Shown piece after piece: positions 53,503 through 63,619 of a stretch of DNA of 64,000 nucleotides. The number at the start of each line of letters is the position of its first letter. Position 1 is the first letter of the stretch. The notes beneath the pieces are model-generated. The model was not told the DNA's origin. It saw nothing but the letters and a program-made list of their open reading frames with translations, and did no database searches. A program made the translations under genes and the position numbers. Source of the stretch: Prosopocoilus inquinatus (lineage: Eukaryota > Arthropoda > Insecta > Coleoptera > Lucanidae); the NCBI GenBank assembly GCA_036172665.1, contig CM069874.1:48714707-48778706 (forward strand). Direction: 5' to 3'.

Positions 53503-54098
53503 ATGGGTCAAAATTTTAGTTGTGATCGTTGTGATGCAGCCTATAATACACGAGTTTTTACATTTTCCGAAGACGTAGTCTTAAAGCTTGCCGATGGTAA
53601 TATTTTATTCATTACGTCCCCTCAATTTATTTATGTCAAGGATTGCAAATCACTTGAATGATCGTAGAATATGCTCTTCCATAATATAATTTAGGTATAG
53701 ATCCAAAACCGGAGGAAATAGAAAAAGGGCAGTCGCGAGACGATACTGATAGACAATGGAGAGAAAGAATAACTTGTATTGATAAATCACATTCAGCAAT
53801 TTACGGGCTTGATGAAGAAACTTTTAACCATTTAATGAATCAGCTTGAACGAAAATTACAAGATGGTGAAGACACAAATATTTCGATTTCTGGAAGGAAA
53901 GAAGTAAGTTTTCATAATTCGTATGAATTCGTTAAATTGGATAAAAGAACCTATTATATTGCTTATTCTTTATCTATCTAGATGATCGAGTGCTATGTAA
54001 AAAATCGCGAAAATGAACTTTGTTGTGCAGAAGTCACTAAGGAATACACTGACAGCGTAGATTTATACCGACTAGAGAAAATGAAGAAATATCAATAA
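53503..54098 (+). CDS. MIC19/CHCHD3-like protein, three exons (53503-53596, 53695-53903, 53982-54098)
   Basis: The three exons join in phase (GT/AG borders, phases 1 and 0) into a 139-residue protein. It starts MGQNFS, a good N-myristoylation signal, as in CHCHD3. A charged helical middle (DRQWRERI, YGLDEETFNHLM) corresponds to the coiled-coil part of MIC19. The end aligns with the CHCH domain: family spacing is C-x9-C-x10-C-x9-C, and here S95, C105, C116 and S126 occupy exactly those four positions. So both outer cysteines are serine, which would remove one of the two disulphides. MIC19 sits in the inner mitochondrial membrane complex that shapes cristae. Much shorter than human CHCHD3 (227 residues), so a divergent paralogue is likely. 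AATAAA motifs overlap the stop (54094) and occur near 54220. Confidence 0.72.
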
Positions 54099-54407
54099 AA
54101 AGCATACATTTTCAATTTAAGAAAGTATACGATATTGGTTTTATCTAATTTTAACTGATTCTGTAATAAGTCGTTTATTATGTATATATTTTGAGATATT
54201 CAATGCTTCAATTATTAAATAATAAATGTAAAAGGTCCTCTTCTTTATTAGTTATTAAAAAAAAGTTAAATTTTTAATACCCCAGCGTTACACCACTGCA
54301 TAAATAAATTAAGAAAAAATATATTTCAGTTTATGACATTTTTATTTATGATACCTATACATGTCGACATGCGAGAAAACCTATTAAATTCGAGGTGAAC
54401 TAAATGA

Positions 54408-54741
54408 TTAGCAGAAAGTTCAGCTACTTTTTTTCATATCGAAATACATTTTGACAATATCTCCAGACAAGAACAGCAGAAATTAATCGACACCTTATCC
54501 GAACTCGTTTACCTTTTGCAAGACCGAAAAACTGCATCGGGTATGCAATTCTCCCTTCTGAAAAAAAGACCAGTGTTATTTACGATGTTGTTCTGTTGAT
54601 AATGATTTCACTATGTTGCAGATTTAATTAAGCTGAACTCGTTTCATGTTCTTTTAAACGTGGCCTGGGATAAAATGTTACGTTTTGAAAGACTTTATAT
54701 GCGTGGTAACCGCAATAGTAATTTCACATCTGAAATTTATG
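54408..54741 (+). CDS. Two exons of an unrecognised host gene (about 54467-54540 and 54622-54741)
   Basis: Two stretches read openly and are joined by a phase 1 intron with GT/AG borders (54541-54621). They encode QEQQKLIDTLSELVYLLQD, RKTAS, then DLIKLNSFHVLLNVAWDKML and RFERLYMRGNRNSNFTSEIY. An acceptor after a pyrimidine-rich tract at 54465-54466 fits an upstream exon that I cannot identify. After 54741 there is either a donor (GTATGT) or read-through to a stop about 60 nt on. The amphipathic helical character and codon pattern look real, but I do not recognise the family. It may be a partial gene. Confidence 0.45.
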
Positions 54742-54759
54742 GTATGTTTACTTGTTTTT

Positions 54760-55150
54760 TAATAGAGAAAATAAAAAACTTGTCTATGGAAAACCAAATA
54801 TTTTAAATAAAAGTTAGTTACTATGATATAAGATAGCCAGTTAAACTATTAACAGAACAAACTTTACAGTTTGCAGTTAACCAATTTACCTGCACAAGTA
54901 CCATTTTCTATATTACGTTTCCATTATTATGTATTACATAGCAGCTATTTATTGCAGTTTATTCTCCTTTAAACTAGAAGTACAAAATAAATTAACACAG
55001 ATTTGAATGAAGTTAATGTAATAATCCTTGAAAACTCGTCGCAATCTGTAATATATTACCATCATAATACGTAATTACTTTAACAAGATGAAAATTGTGG
55101 AACGCATACCTTCATGTCGAAACATGTTCACATTTGCTTAATGAATGACA
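54760..55150. other. AT-rich spacer
   Basis: No exon that I can support between the host exons and the transposon. Confidence 0.5.
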
Positions 55151-55152
55151 TA

Positions 55153-57091
55153 CAGCGTGGAAACTAAGTAGCGGATAAAATCCATAACTCCGTTAATATT
55201 TGTAATAAAGCAAAAATCTAAAAGGGGTATAGCGATTCAAATTACAGCGCATAAGAAGAAGTATATTTTGAGATATTTTCATGAATTTTTTTAAGTTATG
55301 ACGTCATCAAGATTTTTTTTAAATGACAACCTATATTTTTTATTTTTTATTTCGGTGGGATTCTTTAACCTGCTTTCAACAGTATAAAATTTTGGATCGA
55401 TTACATAACAAAAAATTCAAGAAGAATGGCCATAAAAGTTTAATTGTAAAGTTGAAGGAATAAACAGAACATCTAGTTAGCTAGGTTTAAAACGAAACAA
55501 AATTAAGGTGTAAATAAACAAAATTTGATTTTGACAGTCATTGAAATCACAATAAATGTTCAAACTGACGACCATGCACCAACTGACAATACCCAAGACG
55601 CTCATAAAATTTATTTATTACATTTTGAATAGTTTGAGGTGTTATTAACCTACACTCCTGTCGAATTCTTTCTTTAAGATCGTCTAAGTTGTTAGGTCTA
55701 TTTTTATACACCTTGCTTTTTAAGTACCCCCATAGAAAAAAGTCTAATGGCGTTAGATCAGGGGATCTAGCTGGCCATTCCATTGGACCTCTTCTTCCTA
55801 TCCCTCTACCTGGGAACATCTCGTCCAAATAACGTCGCACATCAACTGCATAGTGTGGCGGAGCACCGTCGTGTTGGATCCAAATGTTATTGTTTGGTAC
55901 GTCACAGTCATTTTCATTAGGAAATAATATCGCCAATGCAGATACTAATTCGAATTGTAAGAAGTGTAGATATTTCTCACCAGTTAAATTACCTTCGATA
56001 AAGAATGGACCTAAAATTCTGTCACCGACAATTCCTGTCCATACGTTGAGCTTCTGGGGATGTTGAGTATGAGCTTCTTGCATCCAGTGGGGATTTTCCC
56101 TAGACCAATATCGACAATTATGTCTGTTAACAGTTCCATGTAAAGTAAAACTTGCCTCATCAAAAAAAATTATACGCTGCGAGAACATTGGATCACGATT
56201 GCAAATTTCCAACATTTCTTCACAAAATTCTTGTCTATGATCATAGTCAGTTTCTGCTAACTCATGGACTAATTTTACTTTATACGGATGAAACTTTTGC
56301 ATTTTTAAAAGTTTCAGTACCGAGGTATGGCTCAGGTTGTGCTCTAAAGCAATGTCTCGACTAGTCGAATGCGGATTATTTTCTATTTCTAGTAAAATAT
56401 CAAGCTGCACATCGTCAATTAATTTTGTCTTAGGGTGGCCAGTTTTTGGAAGGTCTTTCACAATACCGTAATTTCGAAATTTATTTTCTATTCTGCTGAC
56501 TGTGGATTGACTTATTTGCTGATCAGGATATTTGTCTATAAAAAGTCGACACATCTCTTGATGAGTTCTAATTCGATCGCCATACCCAATCATCATTAGA
56601 ACTTCAATTCTTTGTTTTTCAGTCAGCAACACCATTTTGGTAAAAGGTTTTTAATAATTAGTGTAACTCCTACTATCCACAGGGAATAAAAATACTCACT
56701 TTATTGTGATAGGTATTTACAAGTTCTTGTCAATCAAACAAATTTTGTTTGTTTTACACCTAGCTAACTAGATATTCTGTTAATTTCTTCAACTTTACAA
56801 TTAAACTTTTATGGCCGTTTTTCTTGAATTTTTTGTTATGTAATCGATTCAAAATTTTATACTGTTGAAAGTAGGTTAAAAAAACCCACCGAAATCAAAA
56901 ATAAAAAAAATAGGTTGTCATTTAAGAAAAATCTTGATGACGTCATAACTTAAAAAAAATCATGAAAATATCTCAAAATATACTTCTTCTTATGCGCTGT
57001 AATTTGAATCGCTATACCCCTTTTAGATTTTTGCTTTATTACGAATATTAACGGAGTTATGGATTTTATCCGCTACTTAGTTTCCACGCTG
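55153..57091 (-). mobile_element. Tc1/mariner-type transposon with long inverted ends, apparently intact
   Basis: 1939 bp from CAGCGTGGAAACTAAGTAGC (55153) to its inverse (57091), with TA at 55151-55152 and 57092-57093. The arms are about 350 bp, with few differences. The single gene between them is open from start to stop, so the element may be active or recently so. Confidence 0.9.
55547..56635 (-). CDS. Tc1/mariner-superfamily transposase (DUF4817/DDE_3 type)
   Basis: A full 362-residue transposase starts MVLLTEKQRIEVLMMIG at 56635. Residues about 5-110 make paired helix-turn-helix units that bind the inverted ends (STVSRIENKFRN, SRDIALEHNLSHTSVLKLL). The DDE domain has the catalytic Asp in IIFFDEASFTLHG, the second in IWIQHDGAPPHYA, and a third in ARSPDLTPLDFFLWGYLKS, about 36 residues further. 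This DDD triad and the PLDFFLWG motif are typical of the insect family annotated as DUF4817 proteins. It cuts and pastes the element into TA sites. No stop or frameshift is visible. Confidence 0.92.
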   Translation of the reverse strand: MVLLTEKQRIEVLMMIGYGDRIRTHQEMCRLFIDKYPDQQISQSTVSRIENKFRNYGIVKDLPKTGHPKTKLIDDVQLDILLEIENNPHSTSRDIALEHNLSHTSVLKLLKMQKFHPYKVKLVHELAETDYDHRQEFCEEMLEICNRDPMFSQRIIFFDEASFTLHGTVNRHNCRYWSRENPHWMQEAHTQHPQKLNVWTGIVGDRILGPFFIEGNLTGEKYLHFLQFELVSALAILFPNENDCDVPNNNIWIQHDGAPPHYAVDVRRYLDEMFPGRGIGRRGPMEWPARSPDLTPLDFFLWGYLKSKVYKNRPNNLDDLKERIRQECRLITPQTIQNVINKFYERLGYCQLVHGRQFEHLL

Positions 57092-57195
57092 TATAAAAGT
57101 TTCTCGCAACAAACGCAGGGCTTGTTATAAATGTTATAATATCGGTCTTTTGTACAAACAGACTATCTAATATTCATTAATGATCTTTTGACTTA

Positions 57196-57361
57196 AGGGG
57201 GCCATACATTGCGGTTCTGTTCGACCGTTTTGTTCGACGAAGAAGTCTGCTCGATCAAAAACGACAAAAAACTGAGATATGTAGCGACAAGTTCGCAGCT
57301 ACAAACAGTTTTTGATCGAACAGACTAATTCGTCGAACAAAACCGCAATATACGGCCCCCT
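57196..57361. mobile_element. PIF/Harbinger-like MITE with TTA duplication
   Basis: 166-bp palindrome, ends AGGGGGCCATACATTGCGG and CCGCAATATACGGCCCCCT, with TTA at 57193-57195 and 57362-57364. The interior has GTTTTTGATCGAACAGACT in both directions. Confidence 0.75.
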
Positions 57362-57364
57362 TTA

Positions 57365-58985
57365 GACAGTAGTAAAATTACAAACCATACCAAAATCTTT
57401 AATAAATACATAGAAATGACGAAAAAGAATTAGTCCAAATTGAGTAAAACTCGAAATGCTTATTTAAAATGATCGACCTCACGGATTTTTTTATACTAGT
57501 GTAAATTGCTCCTGATCTTAATCATGACCTACTTCAACTTACGTACATGCATTATTTAGCCATGAAGGTATACAAGGAAATGATGTAGGACGAATTGCAT
57601 TTTGTAAAGCGTGTTTCAATTATTGTTGAGTTGGCATTTTATTTCATAAGTGTTGTTCATTGTATGGAAAAATATACCCGTTTTAAGCACTCTTAATTGC
57701 TGGGGAACTTTCTTGGATTAAATCGGATTAAAATAAACTTAATAGTAGTTTCACGTCCAGTGACGTAAAAAAGAGGTTTGTTTTGGTACGCTACATATCT
57801 GAATAATAATTTTTCACTATTTCTATACGCATTTGTTTCAGAACTCATATTAATACACAGTACGTTAGAAAAGTTCCAAATAAATTCGGTATACAGGGTG
57901 ATTTTTAAATAAACCGCCAAATAATAATCCATAGAAGAATATAAATCACTGATTACGATCACACTGTTAAAAAAAACTTTGGGTGTTTTAGTTTTTGAAA
58001 ATTTATTAACCAAACCTGAATCATGTGCGTTTGAAAATTGATGACCTTGGCCTTAATTCACCCATCGCACTGTCCTATTGTTGACGTAATAAACAGGGAT
58101 AGGATTTGAATAAGTTTACGCCATCATTTCAGTAGCGCCGTAAAAATGCACTGAACAGGCACATTGTGTAATAGGACGGTGAAAATAATTTACGGCGTTC
58201 TTACTGTATGATGCAATGCAGCGATACATTCCGGCGATCGAGGTACAACTGGCCAACTAATTACTCTGAAAATCTTTACACATTTAAACAAGAAGAGTTG
58301 ATTGCATAACTGTAATTTTTTATTGCGGCAATATTGCTCTATATTTTGTTACAGAGTAACACTATTGCTGTAGCGGCGTTAATTGTCTCCGCAGCTACAG
58401 TTTACACGCTACGGTCTAATGTCTTACATTGTCCGCTTCATTTAAATTTGAACCGCACAAAATATATTTCCCCGACCCATAGTAGTAAATAGTAGTAAGC
58501 TCGCGATTTTATTGCTTTATTTTTAATACGATCCGAAGACGTTTTAGGATCATTCTTCAAGATAATATTGACATATTTCAGTAGTCGTAGTAGTAGTAAC
58601 ACCCTGTTTACGTTTCGTGAGCTGTTAAGGTAAATGGTGACTCATATCACAGTAAGCATAATTTTCACTTTAGTGATTGCGTTATTGAATGCCCTACAAA
58701 CCTCATTTGTATTTTATCTGTACGATCTTAAAATCGACATTGTTTTTCTTCCGCAGCTGACTAAAAACGTTATGGCGTTCTAACTATTAAATAAATTTCA
58801 CGTCAGCCTTTATAGTTTTATTGCTGTAGAAAGAAAAACAATAAAACATACAAAAACACGATATTATAAAACTTACGGTTGCAAAATCAGTATTTTAGTC
58901 TGCACACATTGGCGTAACATGCGTTTTACTTTTATTCTAAAGCATAAATGAAGGATATTTTACTATGTCTAAAAATTCTTCTTAC
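57365..58985. other. Region without a supported gene
   Basis: A weak inverted repeat CTGTCCTATTG/TAATAGGACGGTG near 58071-58185 and a GTAGTAGTAGTA run near 58580-58597. The open frame 57693-58013 lacks motifs. Confidence 0.5.
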
Positions 58986-58989
58986 TTTT

Positions 58990-59225
58990 GTTACTGCTTT
59001 TCCTAATGAATAGTTTAAACAGCGACATCCTACGATCGCTTTTTGACCTGACATTAGAACTCTGGAGCTACGCTTCTCCTGATGAAGTCCCAACTAGGGC
59101 TGAAACAGCTGTACAGAGGGATACACTTGCAATCAAAAACGATTCGCAACAATATATTTTAAAGCTTTTCCTAATATTCAGAAGTATTTTTAAAATATTT
59201 TTTAATGCTGTTTTGGGCATTTAAA
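58990..59225 (+). repeat. Single retrozyme-like copy
   Basis: Starts with GCGACATCCTACGATCGC and TTTGACCTGACATT as in the other copies, followed by the ribozyme and by AATCAAAAACGATT. Truncated at both ends. Confidence 0.7.
59074..59118 (+). ncRNA. Hammerhead ribozyme-like motif with consensus CTGATGA core
   Basis: Core CTGATGA (59079-59085), stem II AGTCC..GGGCT (one mismatch), GAAA, C(AGCT)G, TA then CAGAGG. Stem I is imperfect at its first pair (C opposite C). Confidence 0.55.
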
Positions 59226-59651
59226 TTATTCGTGGCAACTTATCCCACCGTCAGTGACAACGTGCCCCCGAACCGAAGTAGTTTTTCGCAAAAAACTTCA
59301 CCAACTCAAAAATAGATTAAAAATCACAGTCCATCATTTTTGTTTTGAAATTGCGGTAATACAGGGTTCGGCAAAGTTCTGAATTTGATCATTTATTTAA
59401 GAAGGCACTAAAAATTAATCTGCGGCATATGATTACCAGAGTAAATTATTTTCAATAATACAGGGTGTTCCGCAAAGTTACTGCGAACCAAAGTTTTATT
59501 TTTTTAAATGGAACATCCTGCATATGATACACTTTTTGAAATGTCTTGATCGTTCCCTTTTTAAAAATATAAAGTTTTAACATATTATATTGGGTGGTTA
59601 ATAAGTTATGATCACTTTTATCTAAAAATTAGTATAACTTTTACGTCCTCT

Positions 59652-60811
59652 CTAACGTTAGATGTCATTTGCAAATAAACTTCGTGACTGTGAATGTACT
59701 TACAAATAGCTTAGTGTTATTTTCTAGTAGAAACATTTATCTCATTTGCCACTATTTATACAGAGTGAGTCAAAACTCAAATGATTGAAAAACTCGATTT
59801 TTTTAAATGGGACGTCCTATATATCTTACCACAGTCGAATTCCACATTACTTGCCCTTTCTAAAAATGTAGGTGTTAATATGTTACACAGCGTGGTCAAA
59901 AAGTTATGATCAACAGCGAAAAAAATTTTGTGGAAAAACCACTTAAATTAATTTTAATTTCTTTCGTAATTTTCTAATTTTTTCTTTGTTTCTATAATGA
60001 CATTTAGTATTGTTACGACCATTTTTAGAGTAAAAATGGTACGTAACAAAACAACCATGAAGAAATCGAAATTTAATGTGAACCAAAGTAATATATTTCA
60101 GATGTAGAACTATTTATATTTTTTTACAATTTTAAATTACAGTTACAAATTTTGTAGTTCGAATGCAAAAATAATAACAAAAATTATAGCAGAAATTAAT
60201 ATTTAATTACGTAAGTTAGTGCTTTAAAGTATGATAATTTTTGAATGTACTTTCTAATTCTGTTTAGAAAACTATTGTTCTCATATTGCAGTGGGATGGT
60301 TGAAACTTTATTTTTTTTATCAATAATCTAATACTACTATACTGAATACGTCCTCATAATCAAGTAATAATGTCCTCATAAGCATGGCACCGTAACATCT
60401 GCTATAAGAAGTCGTATGTATTATTATAAATACCTTATTATTAAATTGATTACAGAGAAACACAAGTAATATCACGCGAAAAAGTTAAAACGTGTATTAC
60501 ATAACATAAATGGTAATTCAGAAGCAAGTAATAATAAAAATGTACCAGGGAATTACAAAAGAAATTGATTTAATGGAATCTTCACCCTAAATAGAATATA
60601 TCTTTTCGACCACTCCGTATTAACACCTTACATTTTTACAAAGGGCAAGGTAGAATTCAATTATGGTAAGATATACAGGTTGTCCAATTTAAAAAAATTG
60701 TGTTTTGGCTCACTCTGTATCAACAGTGGCAAATGAGATAAATATTTCTACTAGAAAATAACACTGAGCTATTTGTAAGTACACAGTTTATTTGCAAGTG
60801 ACTTCAAACGC
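59652..60811. mobile_element. Fold-back element of about 1.16 kb
   Basis: Arms of about 220-250 bp: CATTTGCAAATAAACT and TACTTACAAATAGCT..TTATTTTCTAGTAGAAA at 59667-59735 mirror the inverse at 60735-60800; CCATATATCTTACC-like words also mirror. No coding region. The right arm touches the first unit of the ribozyme array. Confidence 0.7.
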
Positions 60812-60867
60812 TAGACAGGACTTTAGAAAAATTTTTGTGCAAATCGTTTTTGATTGCAGTGAGAACC

Positions 60868-60932
60868 TCGAGCAGCCTCTGGACAGCTGTTTCAGCCCTG
60901 CTTGGGGCTTCTTCAGCAGAAACGTAGCTCGA
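60868..60932 (-). ncRNA. Type I hammerhead ribozyme, array unit 1
   Basis: Minus strand: outer stem I TCGAGC, loop TACGT, inner stem I TTCTG, core CTGAAGA, stem II AGCCC/GGGCT, GAAA, stem III C(AGCT)G, TC, predicted cleavage, CAGAG, loop GCT, GCTCGA. Both stem I helices pair, giving the internal loop that active type I hammerheads use. Confidence 0.85.
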
Positions 60933-61180
60933 CATTCCCACTGCAGACCAAAAACGACTTGCCCAATTTATTCGCAAATGCGATGTAAGAATGACGAACA
61001 TATAAAATAGCGACATCTTACTACCGCTTTTTGACCTAACATTGCAGTAGGATAGACAAATTGAAGCGGGATTTGCTCCTAATGAGTCCCCCATGCAAGG
61101 CGGCCATGCTTGCTGTCAAAGCATAATGAAAGATTTTAGAAAAATTTTTGTGCAAATCGTTTTTGATTGCAGTGAGAACA

Positions 61181-61245
61181 TCGAGCAGCCTCTGGACAGC
61201 TGTTTCAGCCCTGCCTGGGGCTTCTTCAGCAGAAACGTAGCTCGA
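61181..61245 (-). ncRNA. Type I hammerhead ribozyme, array unit 2
   Basis: Same structure as unit 1, with one change in the stem II loop (CAGGCAG in place of CAAGCAG). Confidence 0.85.
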
Positions 61246-61465
61246 CATTCCCACTGCAGACCAAAAACGACTTTGCCCAATTTATTCGCAAATGCGATGT
61301 AAGAATGATGAACATATAAAACAGCGACATCTTACTATCGTTATTTGACCTAACATTGCAGTAGGATAGACAAATTGAAGCGGGATTTGCTCCTAATGAG
61401 TCCCCCATGCAAGGCGGCCATGCTTGCTGTCATAGCATAATGAAAGATTTTAGAAAAATTTTGTG

Positions 61466-61502
61466 CAAGCAGGGCTGAAACAGCTGTCCAGAGGCTGCTC
61501 GA
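61466..61502 (+). ncRNA. Truncated hammerhead, array unit 3
   Basis: Begins at AAGCAGGGCTGAAACAGCTG. The CTGAAGA core and 5' stems were lost at the inversion point, so it cannot cleave by itself. Confidence 0.6.
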
Positions 61503-61749
61503 GGTTCTCACTGCAATCAAAAACGATTTGCACAAAATTTTTTTAAAATCTTTCATTATGCTATGACAGCAAGCATGGCCGCCTTGCATGGGGGACTCAT
61601 TAGGAGCAAATCCCGCTTCAATTTGTCTATCCTACTGCAATGTTAGGTCAAATAGCGATAGTAAGATGTCACTGTTTTATATGTTCATCATTCTTACATC
61701 GCATTTGCGAATAAATTGGGCAAGTCGTTTTTGGTCTGCAGTGGGAATG

Positions 61750-61814
61750 TCGAGCTACGTTTCTGCTGAAGAAGCCCCAAGCAGGGCTGAAACAGCTGTC
61801 CAGAGACTGCTCGA
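61750..61814 (+). ncRNA. Type I hammerhead ribozyme, array unit 4
   Basis: TCGAGC (61750-61755), TTCTG, CTGAAGA (61766-61772), stem II, GAAA, C(AGCT)G, TC (cleavage after 61800), CAGAG, GCTCGA (61809-61814). All core bases and both stem I helices are present. Confidence 0.85.
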
Positions 61815-62040
61815 GGTTCTCACTGCAATCAAAAACGATTTGCACAAAATTTTTCTAAAATCTTTCATTATGCTATGACAGCAAGCATGGCCGCCTTGCA
61901 TGGGGGACTCATTAGGAGCAAATCCCGCTTCAATTTGTCTATCCTACTGCAATGTTAGGTCAAATAGCGATAGTAAGATGTCGCTGTTTTATATGTTCGT
62001 TAAAATTATGCTAATTTTTACACCAAAGTGGTCATAATAT

Positions 62041-62367
62041 TGTTACGTTTCTAGGGTTTTAATTTATTTATTTAAACAAATAAAACACTCGATAAAAACT
62101 TAACCGTAATTTAATAAAGCTTAAAAACTAATTTATTTGTAACAATTTATTTACACACTAAAATCTAACTTCGACGGTCGCTAGTTAGAACTTGACTGAC
62201 TGGTGAGTCAACTCCGGGCGATTTTATATCATTTGCTGCCGTCTGGAATCCTCCACGCTGGAGAAGTCTAGTCTGTTCGATGTAGGCCCCGGTGGCGTGA
62301 CGGCCGATGACACATAACAGCGAACCGACTTCTTGACGCCTTGAGCTAAGCCGGGTGGCACGCCACA
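62041..62367 (-). repeat. 3' LTR of the second gypsy copy
   Basis: 327 bp, TGTTACG to CGCCACA on the plus strand. The U3 differs from the LTR at 6852 and is closer to the solo LTR at 38174 (both have GTGGCGCGCCACC-like or TGGCACGCC ends and AAGAAGTCGGTTCG). Confidence 0.88.
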
Positions 62368-63250
62368 CTGCCCTCTTCTTAAAAACGTTTTGTCTCGAAA
62401 TGTTCCTGGTGATAGTCTTGAAGGAGGGTGTCGGAATCTACATGCTGGCCCATTCTTGCAACTTCCCGTCTGGAAGAAGTAACAGTCTACGGTTTTGCTG
62501 TTGCTGACTGTTGCCTGTGGGTGGTGGCTGCAGACTAGGACTTCAATTCCCGTTCTGTGGAAGATGACTTCCAGCATGCTTCGAATTACTCTCCAGTCTA
62601 GTCCGTCCAATCCGCAGCCCAATTTGGGGATGGCTAACTTCATCTGATGGTTCTCTATTAGCTGTCTCCTCAGGCTGTATAGGGCTCTCCACATACTTTG
62701 ATAGTGAGGTTTACCGCTTGATGTCTTCTTAGTGACTAAGTAATGCACGTGGCGCCTCCGATCTGCCGTCGAATCAATGATCTGCAAGCTCTTGCCTACC
62801 ACGGGATGCTGTCTTCGTAGCTCCTCGATTTGGCCAAATTTCTTCCTAAACACCTGAGCGATTCCTTTGGACATTTTCAGGTCTTCTGTTACGCAGTGGG
62901 CCAGACTGTACTCCAGTGGCACTTTAAAGAGATCTTGTTGCTTCTCCGTGGTCACTCCAAACCGTGCCTTGCTTCCTTCGGCGTGATGAGACATGAAGGT
63001 TTCGAAGTTCACTTCGGAAACTTGCGCCCTTTGTACTGTCCCTTCATCTGCTTCTCCATGGTAAGGGGCTATCCGGTTGAAGTGGATTACTTTGGGTTTG
63101 CCACGGGGGACCTTCTTGATGCGGTAAACGACGTCGTTGATCCGTTTCATCACTTTGTAAGGACCTTCCCAAGAGGTCTGTAATTTTGGGGAGAGGCCTC
63201 GACGTCTTTGGGGGTTATAAAGCCAGACCAGTGCTCCAGGTTGGTATCCC
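62224..63250 (-). pseudogene. Integrase C-terminus, TARG1-like macrodomain and CCCH finger, copy 2
   Basis: From about 63250 the frame reads through the GPY/F-type integrase end, the full macrodomain (SLAHCVTEDLKMSKGIA, YLVTKK, GCGLDGLDW) and the CCCH finger (CYFFQTGSCKNGPACRFRH), then continues into the LTR up to 62224, giving a longer, different tail than in the first copy. The catalytic Lys and Asp of the macrodomain are kept and the domain has only conservative changes (Ala/Thr, Lys/Arg, Met/Val, Asp/His). A one-base loss in the C run near 63250 breaks the frame upstream, and the integrase core is deleted. Confidence 0.88.
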
Positions 63251-63280
63251 CGTGTTGAGCGTTGATGTCATAGTGCTCCT

Positions 63281-63619
63281 TCATCCGATCGCTGGCCGTC
63301 TGTATATTGTGACGCACTTGGTCGGCTCGGTGCGTCCAGATGACTTAATAACGTCGGGTCTTAGGATGATCTTCAACGCACCCGTATCCAATAACATGGT
63401 GTGAGGAATGTCATCAATGGTAACATCCACGAAGACACTGCTGGTTAACTGCCGTAGGGATATTACTTGTTTGGATTTCGTCTTTGGGGGCCTTTGAATA
63501 CGGGTCGACGTTTGCCCCTCTGCACCGACCCGGCTTAGTTTAACTGTGGCTTCCTTGGATCCTGTCTGGGCTTTGGACATCGCCTGCGAACATGTCCTTC
63601 CTCCTGGCAATTCCAACAC
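63281..63619 (-). pseudogene. gypsy protease N-terminus fused across the deletion
   Basis: Starts MLELPGGRTCSQAMS like the full copy, keeps LLDTGALKIIL (the protease Asp-Thr-Gly), then runs across the deletion point into out-of-frame integrase sequence (TIYRRPAIG) and stops. Confidence 0.88.

Larger units (their letters stand above)
60812..61995. repeat. Array of four retrozyme-like units, two minus then two plus
   Basis: Unit length is about 312-313 bp, measured between ribozyme cores (60868 to 61181 and 61486 to 61798). Units 1 and 2 are minus; at 61463 the order flips (GTGC joined to AAGCAGGG) and units 3 (truncated core) and 4 are plus. Every unit contains CGCCTTGCATGGGGGAC, GAAGCGGGATTTGCTCC and CTATCCTACTGCAAT or inverses. 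Tandem non-coding units each with a type I hammerhead is the definition of metazoan retrozymes. Confidence 0.85.

Noticed and set aside
54361..54420. ATG at about 54404 as start of the unrecognised gene
   Set aside because: That ATG is not in frame with the coding exons; an upstream exon or truncation is more likely.
58065..58190. Inverted CTGTCCTATTG words as a MITE
   Set aside because: Pairing covers only about 12-15 bp and no flanking duplication is seen.
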